The notes under the pieces are model-generated. The model was given only the letters and a program-made list of their open reading frames with translations. It made no database searches and was not told where the DNA came from. The translations under genes were made by a program, and so were the position numbers. A stretch of 64,000 nt of DNA from Paraspadella gotoi. Its lineage: Eukaryota > Chaetognatha. Shown here one piece after another: positions 55,999 to 64,000 of this stretch. The number at the start of each line of letters is the position of its first letter. The stretch's first letter is position 1. The stretch is from assembly GCA_051294375.1 (NCBI GenBank), contig JBJCIZ010000744.1:1292262-1356261 (forward strand), in the 5' to 3' direction.

Positions 55999-58271
55999 AT
56001 GTCAAAAGAAAATCTGGATCAAGAGACTTTACCCATGTTTCACAAAAAAAGGTAAGAAAAATGGATTTTCTCTCTTCAAATTTTAATACCAAATTTACAA
56101 ATATAATGTCGAATCCAAATGACTTCTTGTATTATTCTAGCTTCTTAATGTGATCTGTCTAATAAAATATGGAGTAGTACAGTTTATAAAAATATATCGT
56201 AAAATTCAAATCTCATCTCGCTCAAACTCGTCAGCGTTATAGTGAACAATAAAAGCAATAAACTAATTTATAATAAGATAACTAATAATCTTTTTATAAT
56301 AATCTTTTGTTTTAAAAAAAAACAAATTTAAAATTCAGCGCCCAATTCGTCTTCCTGGAAACAAAAAGATCATCAATCGAAAATTCGCTCGATCTTCGTC
56401 GACGTCGTCGTCGGCGTCGGCGCCGCCTTTTCCTTTTCCTCGGTTTCGTCCTCACGTTCCATCCTGTCTCGACGCCGAGGATACAACGTGACGCCGGCGG
56501 CGGAAAAACCGGCGCTCTCGATCTCGCTCCGTCAAAAGGCCGGCTTTACCCGTCTTAAAGAAACCGAAAGTTTTAAGTCGAGGAAAAGAGAAAGGTACTT
56601 TATTCTGTTAATGTATGTTAATGTTAATGTTCTCAGTTTGTTTACTGTCCGGGTTTGTGTCTCTTTGTCTATCCCGCCTGGCTTTTTCTCTCTCTCTTTC
56701 TCTTTCTCTCTCTCTCCTCTCTCTCTCTCTCAGTGTGATATGTGATATGTGATATCTGTCTCAGAGTCGGTCATGTTTCAATCAGTCGACGATACGAATA
56801 TCAACAACAGCAACAACAAAAACAACAGGATTAAATGAAGATTGGGGGGGGCGAGAGACAGTGGAGTCATACGTAAAACTGTTGAGGAAGAGCAAGCATT
56901 CTCTAAGTCCTTTTTAAATGTTATGGCCCTTGTTTCTTAGTTAAGGCCTAAGGGCATTTATTGTTTGAATGGTTCACTATTTTCAAGTCTCTCTCTCTCT
57001 CTCTCTCTCCTGTCTTTTTTTACTGAAGACAGCATATACAGTGGAAATATTATACCCCCCCCCCCCAAAAAAAGATCAAAATTTTTTGTCAAGAAACTGG
57101 ACTGAAAACCGGACCGCTGCGCCATAAGTTTATAAGTTTCTTATCACTTGGAGTCTCGTATTTAATGGGTACCTTAATAAAATAATCAAAGCATATAGAT
57201 ATTCATAAAATACAATCAATGAAATACTAACTAATTAATAAAAGAAGCATAGTAAAGAATAAACAAATCCACAAAGATCCACTAAGCGTCCATGAAGCGT
57301 CCACAAACGTTTATTATTTTAGAGAGAGTCCCGTTTCAGAGCAGAATCTGGAATGACCGCAAAAGAGAGAAAGAGACAAACGTCGCATATCTCCTATATT
57401 AAAAGAGCATCTGAGTTGTAGATATTCGTCTGGACTTTACATACTGCGACTGTACTTTCATTTAGAAAAAAATAACATTTTAAATGATTAGTTATAATGT
57501 TGTACTATCATACCGTAATTATCGTACTATTTGTATCCATACAGATTCGATTCCGACGTTTGTTTCCATGAGGAAGTTGCCTTCAAAAAATCGAGTCCAT
57601 GCGGAATACCTCAATCGCCTTCTGAAAAGTTAAAGGTAAGCCTCTTTTAGATTGCACGTTCTATGGTAACGAGTTCTGTTTTTTTTTTTTTTTTTTCTCC
57701 TCGTTTCAGACGAAAATCGACGAGGAGCCTTGCGAAAGATCGCGCGTCGAACCGTGAAATCCCATGATGTTACAATTGGACGGATTGCCCCGACTTTGTG
57801 AGGATTCGGGTGAGTTCAAACGATATAATCAACTTTTTTTAAAAAAATATTGTTATTTATTGTTTATTGTCCGTTTATTGTTCGCAAAAAAAAAAAAGCT
57901 ATGGGTTAGAGATTAGGGATAAGAATTAGTTAAATAAGTTTAAGAACTTATTCAAGTTAAACATTAAGGTAAAATTAAAACAAAATTCCTCTTCCAGTCT
58001 CTCGTCCAGAGATGCTCCGACAATCTCGCCCCATTCGAGAGCCTTTCCCCGAATCGTCAACTATCTCCATGAAACTTTAAATCGAATTGATGACATCATA
58101 GAGTTGTCGTCGTCGTCGTCGTCTTCTTCGTCGATACTCCTCTCCTCCTCCTCCTGGCTTTCCGATGCCCCTCATCGCCGCCGTCGATGCGAAAACGACG
58201 TCCAACGCATAATCGAAGACTTGAGAGGATCGTCGAGAGTGGTCGCGGGGATCGAGTCGATGGATCGTTGA
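55999..58271 (+). CDS. Putative multi-exon gene, N-terminal KEN box; frame unresolved
   Basis: Exon 1 55999-56051 starts MSKENLDQETLPMF; KEN is a degron for APC/C-Cdh1. Further exons with GT/AG edges: 56339-56594, 57545-57635, 57710-57809, 57998-58271. Two chains compete. Chain A uses strong donors: RQKAGFTRLKETESFK, FDSDVCFHEEVAFKKSS, CGIPQSPSEKLK, TKIDEEPCERSRVEP, stop at about 57,757. Chain B uses weaker donors but reaches a convincing last exon: KRPALPVLKKPKVLSRGKEK, RKLPSKNRVHAEYLNRLLK, RKIARRTVKSHDVTIGR, VNYLHETLNRIDDIIEL, a Ser run, ENDVQRIIEDLRGSSRVV, stop at 58,269. Exon 1 phase fits neither chain in exon 2 without a break. The protein is basic and low-complexity, perhaps a cell-cycle APC/C substrate. 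I do not recognise the family. Confidence 0.45.
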
Positions 58272-58317
58272 TGAATAATTTGATTTGGATTATTTTGTGC
58301 CTGTCGGTCGGTGTATG

Positions 58318-58375
58318 GTCGCCGATTTAGCTGACCGCGAGAAACTTCGATCCCACTGAACTACCACTGGACCAC
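58318..58375 (-). repeat. tRNA-like fragment
   Basis: On the minus strand TGGTCCAGTGGTAGTTCAG resembles a tRNA A box/D-arm and GGGATCGAAGTTTC a poor B box. Spacing is too short for a tRNA, so at most a SINE remnant. The following 58,380-58,640 is a loose ACCCCTCAAC-type degenerate array without genes. Confidence 0.3.
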
Positions 58376-58764
58376 CTCCAAAACCCCTCAAGCTCTTTAA
58401 ACCTTACTCTGAAGATTTACTCTAATAATTATACCCTCTCACTAAACACTTAAAAATTCTCACTTAAAATCACGAACCCCTTCACGGTTACACCCAACCA
58501 TTCTCAACTGTATCCCACCTTTCAAGTAAACCTGTAACGACCACGCCCAACTGCCCAATCCCCGGTGATCCACTGCGAACCTGAACGCCCTCTCACCTAT
58601 TAACCCCTCGCTGTAAACCTTAACCCTTTATCACCCCCGAAACCACGAAAACAAAATTTGATCTTTGGTTGTAAATACTAAATAGTCAAGTTATTGAATT
58701 TGCTTCTCTTGCGACGAATTAGTGTTACGCTTGACAGTCTTTTTAGTCGGATCTGCTTACAGCA

Positions 58765-58875
58765 AGATTCCGGCTCTATAATTCACTTTGTCGGTCCATC
58801 GGTCGCCCCCCAATCTTGTTGGGCATTAACATATATCATGTCAGAACATCGAATTAATTTTATGATCGAGATTGT
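58765..58875 (-). repeat. Interspersed repeat family C, copy
   Basis: TATAATTCACTTTGTCGGTCC, then CATGTCAGAACATCGAATTA, is the inverse of the 28,820-28,950 part of the fullest copy. Confidence 0.8.
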
Positions 58876-58919
58876 TGTTTTGTGATTGAGAGGCGAGATT
58901 TTAACACAGATAAAAAAAA

Positions 58920-58962
58920 TTAATATTAATTAATTAATTAATTAATTAATTAATTAATTATC
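58920..58962 (+). repeat. (AATT)n microsatellite
   Basis: About ten TTAA units. Self-complementary and able to form a hairpin. The following 58,970-59,580 is AT-rich with two diverged copies of a TTCTGGTGGCGGTCACAAGA-like word (about 59,060 and 59,262); no gene. Confidence 0.85.
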
Positions 58963-59599
58963 TGATCAGCTGCCTTTACGCTAATGATCGTGGGCAGATC
59001 CGGTTTGTTTTTTTGCTCAAACTTATAAAACTCCATTATCATTTGTTAAACAAAAATAATGTTCTGGTGACGGTACAAGATTAAGACTAACAATCTAATT
59101 TTTTTATTTATCTAATTTATTTTATTTATCAAATTTTTTATTGCTAATTCGGTAGATATCTATCGTAATTTATACTAATGGATTATTAAAAATAAAAAAA
59201 ATTCTGACATATTTTTTTAATATTTTTTAAATCTACATTAATGTTTATTTAACAAAAATAATTCTTTGGTGGCGGTCACAAGATTAAGAACTTACAATCT
59301 AATTTATTGAATATTATTGTTGCCGATTCGGTAGATTTTTACCGCAATTTATTTAAAATGTAAATAATCGTTGAAAAGAAAATCGGACATATTTTTTTCT
59401 CAAAAACAAAAAGGCCAGGGTATATTTACAAAAGTAACGAAATTTCAAGGACGAATTAAAAAAAAAAAAATATACACAAAAGTCATTTAATTAACGGAAA
59501 TATATAAACAAAATGTTTAAAAAAAATTAGATAAAACGTTCGTTTTGTGATATTATGAGTCGCCTTTTTACTCACAGCCAAGAGCATGGCATTTCGTCG

Positions 59600-59825
59600 G
59601 CCGGCATGTGCCCACGGGCACAGGGCATGGTAAATCCGGGCATGGTGTCGACGGGAATGGTAAATCCGGGCATGGTGCCACGGCATGGTGTCGACGGGCA
59701 TGGTAAATCGGGCATGGTGTCGACGGAATGGTAAATCCGGGCATGGTGTCGACGGGCATGGTAAATCCGGGCATGGTGTCGACGGGAATGGTAATCCGGC
59801 ATGGTGTCGACGGGAATGGTAATGC
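59600..59825 (+). repeat. Minisatellite, ~32-bp unit GGCATGGTGTCGACGGGAAT + GGTAAATCCG
   Basis: Seven to eight units with small length differences. On the minus strand it yields frames of the type MPGFTIPVDTMPGFTMP, which are repeat products, not protein. Confidence 0.92.
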
Positions 59826-60295
59826 GCGCAAGGCGATTAACTCTTATTAACACCTCACAGATCTTATTAATTTGTAATCTTGTAATCTTTCGTTCATCCT
59901 TTGACGGCTAATAATGCGGAGACGATGACGACGATGGATGACGACGATGACGACGACGCGATGACGATGACGACTCTCGCTGAATTGTATATGGGAGAGA
60001 ACGGCTAAATAATAAACAATTCTTAAATCGTTGATTAGATGGTAAATTAGATATAAGAATCGACACACTTAAGTTTAAATGTAATTGCAAATGAATTTTA
60101 AAAAATTATCTAATCTTTAAAGCCAAACAAATTTTACAAGTATTTTTTTTATATATTTGTGTAAATAAAAAAAATGCATTTATTATATCCCACAAAGGAA
60201 TTGCTTAATATTAATTTACAACTTCCTATGCAGGTGTATCAGGTTAGAGACAGTAATAGTTGTTATGAGTTAGTGACAGAACGTTCAATATTAGA

Positions 60296-60475
60296 ACTCC
60301 CTGAGCTTCGGATCAGGCTGTAACACCGTGTTACAGGCGGGGTTAAGCGCCCCTCTTAACTGCAAGGCGACCACCGTGCTAGAACCCGCGGACGTTGGGT
60401 TGGGAGGCGAATGACTTGCTCCAGCACCAATGGCGCTGATGAAAAGTTAGTGGATTTTAGTCCACCATAATATAC
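60296..60475 (-). repeat. Interspersed repeat family E, best copy
   Basis: On the minus strand: ATGGTGGACTAAAATCCACT, CCATTGGTGCTGGAGCAAGT, GTTCTAGCACGGTGGTCGCC, TTGCAGTTAAGAGGGGCGCT, TAACCCCGCCTGTAACACGG. The same series is on the plus strand at 62,617-62,747. GGTTCTAGCAC is a weak B-box-like word; family origin is undecided. Confidence 0.85.
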
Positions 60476-60602
60476 AAATTTAAGCGTATTTATTGAATAA
60501 TAAAAAAAAAAATTTTATGCTTGTACGATTTTATATCAAATTTAATAAAAAAAGTCGATATGATATTTATAATATAATATAATAAATAATTTTCTAACCT
60601 AC

Positions 60603-60785
60603 CCGGGATTTTTCTTCCGGTGCCGTCTGCGACCAAGTCCCGTCGGCGGGGAAGTCGTCGGTACCGCAATCGTGCCCGGCTCCGCAGAAGGGAGACCCGA
60701 GCTCGGAATGCGGAGAACCTCGTGCGGAGCGGAGTGCGTGGGTGGAATGGCGAGCGGTTGGGGGGTGATTGACTTGAAGGTTCAT
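60603..60785 (-). CDS. Possible first exon of an unidentified gene
   Basis: GC-rich island in AT-rich DNA with a good minus-strand donor (CCCGG-GTAGGTT). From ATG at 60,785 one frame reads NHPPTARHSTHALRSARGS, GSPFCGAGHDCGTDDFPADG, WSQTAPEEKSR. Another frame (PPTHSAPHEVLRIPSSG, EPGTIAVPTTSPPT) is also open. No domain recognised. Downstream exons would be at lower coordinates, and none were found. Confidence 0.3.
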
Positions 60786-60789
60786 TGGA

Positions 60790-62050
60790 GAGAGGGAGGA
60801 GGGAGACGAAGAGAGAGAAGACAGAGAGAGAGACAGAGAGAGACTAAGAAAAAGTTAAAAAGTTGGCTCGCTTTCCGAGAGTGTCACATTTCTATCGGAT
60901 GTTTTCTTTTTAACGTTAGTTTAATGTGACTCCTTACCGATAACGCATTCTTGTTTTATTATTGTAACGAAAATATTTTACATACACGTTCGATTAAAAG
61001 AAAAAGAAAGAAAGAGAAACAGAGAGGGAGAGAAGAGAGAGAGTTAAAGAAAAGGGGAGGGGGAGGCGGGGGAAAGAGGATAAAAAATCTTTATAATAAG
61101 ATAAGAGAAAATAATCGATAAAGATTAAAGAGGAGGAGATTAATCCAATACAAAGAGACATTTAAAAAACAAAAAGATAATGCGCGCCATTTACTATACT
61201 AATTTTAATTTTTAACTTTAATCTTAACCCTACTGGGAAGATGGTATCTAGCTAAAGGTAGGTACTAACTAGTCTCTCATCAGGGAAAAGAGGTAAGTAG
61301 GTAAGGAATATATAAAATTTTTAACCTTAACCCTAAACATAATTCCTAAACGATAAATAATAAAATCTTAAACATTAATCGTTAAACAAATTCCTAACCT
61401 TTAATCTAAAACCTACTATTTCGCATTTAAAAATGAAAAAGGTGGGTTGGAAAATGAAGCCCGACTTGGTTCCGTAAACGATTTCCCAAGATGATCACTC
61501 GGTATATGGTTTAATATGGTATGATATATATAGTATGAAACAAGCGTCTTATGATATTAGAATTGTTCGTATTTTATTTACTTATTATTTTAACTTATTA
61601 TAAAACTATGCGCACGGATGACCTTATTGAACTCTTAGCTAGAATACAAATATGAAATTATCGTCGTATGCCGTTTGGTGGCGATAGAAAGCTCCAAGCC
61701 GTTAGGAATTTAACGAAGCAGTTTAAACTTTGAAGTTTGTATAAACAACAATTATCAAATAATTATTTTTGTTTTGTTTTTGTCTTTATTTAATTTTTTT
61801 TTTAGATTCTCACTTAACTATTATTTTTTTTGTTAGTATCGTCTCCCAGCGAAAAGACTTTATATTCAATTGTTTAATCGGTAACTATAATATTTTTCTA
61901 TAGACTAAACTGGCAGCAGACGACGACGACGACGACGATGACGACGACACGTGGCGACAAACCGGTTTGACGTCGGTCTTATCGGTCTTGCATCGTCGGT
62001 CTTTCATATCGAAATCTAGAAAAAAAAATTTAAATTTATTGGCGGAGGAA
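60790..62050. other. AT-rich intergenic DNA with GA-rich and GACGAC tracts
   Basis: GA-rich at 60,785-60,855 and 61,000-61,075; AACCCTAAAC-like words at 61,320-61,400; a GAC-repeat at 61,918-61,950. No gene recognised. Confidence 0.6.
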
Positions 62051-62059
62051 ACTCTATAT

Positions 62060-62400
62060 TTAAGTATCTTCTGGCCTGATCTCGACTCTTAAAGATTCAC
62101 TTTCGGTCGTCCGTCGGTCCCTCACATAAAATATTGTCGGTAAGTCATTCAGAAAATGTCAGAACGTCAAATTCATGATAAATTATGCAAAAAAAAAAAA
62201 AAAAAAAAAAAACGATGTGCGGATGTCCGTCCGTCCGTTCCCCCTCCTAGTTATTGAATGTCAATTACTGAGGAATATATGGGCGATTGACTTGGATGGA
62301 TAGATTGAGATGAAATTTTTGTGTTGGTAGGAAAGTGTGTGATTAAGCTTGAAATAAAGTTTCGATGGAATCGTCCGAGTGGAAATGTGTTTAATGAAAA
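62060..62400 (-). repeat. Interspersed repeat family C, long copy with internal poly-A
   Basis: Inverse of the 28,660 element: TCGGTCGTCCGTCGGTCC, GATGTCCGTCCGTCCG, GGAAAGTGTGTGATTAAGC, TCGATGGAATCGTCCGAG. A ~22-A run at 62,190 replaces a shorter T-run of the other copy. Confidence 0.85.
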
Positions 62401-62616
62401 AAACAAAGAAACCTGTTTCACAATTTAATTATGCCATTTTCCTTTATATAAATGTAAATACAAGCCTGCATTAATTATTCAATTAATAAATTTATAATAA
62501 ATCATCAATCGATCATCTAAACAATCAATTAATCTATACATGTTGCAAGAACTACGGTAATTACTAAAATTTTAAAAAAACCTATTATGATTTTACCCTG
62601 CTTAGCTTAAACGTAT

Positions 62617-62746
62617 GGTGGACTAAAATCCACCAACTGTTCATCAGCGGCCATTGGTGCCGGAGGCAAGTCATTCGCACGTTCTAGCACGGTGGTCGCC
62701 TTGCAGTTAAGAGGACGGGGCGCTTAACCCGCCTGTAACACGGTGT

Positions 62747-62776
<30 letters not shown>
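62617..62776 (+). repeat. Interspersed repeat family E copy, then (TA)n
   Basis: GGTGGACTAAAATCCACCAA through GCCTGTAACACGGTGTTA in the opposite orientation to 60,296-60,475. The conserved end passes straight into a (TA)n microsatellite at 62,747-62,776, as if the repeat ended in or seeded it. Confidence 0.85.
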
Positions 62777-62778
<2 letters not shown>

Positions 62779-62779
62779 G

Positions 62780-63660
62780 GTGGAAGTGATGAAAGATTGA
62801 GTGATTGAACATTATTTTTTTTGCTGCCTATGGCATATAATTAATAATTTTAAAAATCCTTTTAAAAATTTTTTAGCATAACAGTATAGCAATCAATTAT
62901 TTATGTAGTAATATCCTTAAAAATCGTTAAATTTTAAAATAATTTTTTTTTATTTTAAGACTGATTTGGATTTGCTGTAAAAAACTTAAGAAACTTTTTA
63001 TTAAAATATGTTATATGATATCTTTAATGTTTAGATTCACAAAAAATGATTAAAACGTTTTAACATATATAAGTTTCTACTACAGAGAATAAAAAGTTAG
63101 GAATTTTTCACCTTTTTTTTAATTTTAAACATTGAAGATGACAGAATTTTTGATAAAATGTTTTTATATTTTGATTCAACTTTTATGAAGAATCTGAATC
63201 TTTAACAAAAATTTCATAAAAATTATTTTTAAAATTTACTATTTATAAGGATATTACTACAAATATATTATATTTTACTATACTGTTCCTCGAGATAATA
63301 TGAACAAAATATTTTTGTACTAGTAATCATACTGTCTCACATCTAAATATCAATTGTTCGATCATTCAATAAATTTTTTGTTCTTGAGTGATCCACTCTA
63401 AATATATATATATACTGCATATATTAACGGTTCTGGTCACTAACACATAACAATAATTACTGTCTCTTCAAACGGTTCTATCACTAACTCATAAATGTAA
63501 TAATTATTCTGTCTCAGAGTAACAATTGTCGTACAGAATTCCCAAACATTTATAAAACTTGGCTGTTTTCTCTTTTTTATCATTTTTTCATTTTCTCATT
63601 TTCATAGAAATTTATTTTATCAAATTAAAGTCGCCAAACCTGCCCAAAACAAACGAAACA
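62780..63660. other. AT-rich intergenic DNA
   Basis: No gene recognised. Two diverged copies of GGTTCTNNTCACTAAC(A/T)CATAA with CTGTCTC lie near 63,430 and 63,474. Confidence 0.6.
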
Positions 63661-63720
63661 TAAGTCAAATATCTATGCATGACAAGAAAATATAAATACC
63701 AATAAAAAAAAAGAATAATA

Positions 63721-63722
63721 AA

Positions 63723-63762
<40 letters not shown>

Positions 63763-63816
63763 GATAATAATAATAATAATAATAATAATTAATATAATAA
63801 TAATAATAATAATAAT
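63721..63816 (+). repeat. (AAT)n microsatellite
   Basis: About 28 ATA/TAA units with two short interruptions. Confidence 0.95.
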
Positions 63817-63844
63817 CATAAACCCTTGAAAATATAACTCAAAC

Positions 63845-64000
63845 GTTTTTCCCCTTCTCTCCAAAATCCCGCTGCTCGACCAAAAGTTATGGCTACGATC
63901 GCTTCCCACCGCCGCAACATCTTGGCGTACTTGGCCGCCCATTTGCCCTCGTCCGCGCCCAGCGACTGGCGACGCCCTCGCGGGGGTCTCCAATTTGATC
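63845..64000. other. GC-rich exon-like sequence at the window edge, strand undecided
   Basis: On plus, ATG at 63,891 opens MATIASHRRNILAYLAAHLP, running to the window end. On minus, a frame reads EGKWAAKYAKMLRRWEAIVA then ITFGRAAGFWREG. Both look protein-like, and the shift from AT-rich to GC-rich base composition is the usual exon mark in this window. Extending the sequence to the right would settle it. Confidence 0.35.

Noticed and set aside
59568-59853. Minus-strand frames with MPGFTIPVDT repeats
   Set aside because: Translation of the ~32-bp minisatellite; several frames are equally open.

Overview
This window comes from an animal nuclear genome. The evidence is GC-rich exons with GT/AG introns set in very AT-rich intergenic DNA, many microsatellites, tRNA-derived SINEs, and animal gene families (TRPM channel, peptidylglycine hydroxylating monooxygenase, GPR155, Kizuna). 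I cannot name the phylum; an invertebrate is the safest reading. No bacterial-type operons are present.

Layout. 0-1 kb: first exon of a GPR155-like transporter (minus). 4.9-7.3 kb: a seven-exon, apparently complete, monofunctional PHM (plus). 8.7-10.3 kb: a single-exon F-box protein (minus). 10.8-19.9 kb: a complete eight-exon ribonucleotide reductase R2 gene (minus), with all metal ligands, the radical tyrosine and the FTLDADF tail; its large introns hold a MITE and a 4.2-kb cluster of inverted repeats. 21.4-24.1 kb: a Kizuna-like centrosomal protein with a 21-bp coding minisatellite (minus). 25.5-30 kb: an EF-hand-like N-terminus fused to a DUF924 domain (plus), with a duplicated first coding exon. 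33.6-36.6 kb: the N-terminal (SLOG/MHR) part of a TRPM channel (plus). 54.3-54.8 kb: the next TRPM piece, up to S1. 56-58.3 kb: a small unresolved multi-exon gene with a KEN box. The rest, to 64 kb, is repeats and a few possible single exons.

Quality. 36.8-54.3 kb is not trustworthy. It contains a multi-kilobase imperfect palindrome around a 25-N gap, a second 25-N gap, antisense and tandem copies of one TRPM exon, and a 42-bp identical overlap that cuts that exon into two parts almost 9 kb apart. This looks like gap filling with uncorrected long reads. Two larger N runs lie at 31.9-32.9 kb.

The genes do not form one pathway. R2, Kizuna and perhaps the KEN-box protein are proliferation-linked, but I see no evidence of co-regulation. 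The most unusual coding feature is the EF-hand/DUF924 fusion. The most unusual non-coding features are the nested inverted-repeat cluster in an R2 intron and the tandem array that starts inside the R2 stop codon.
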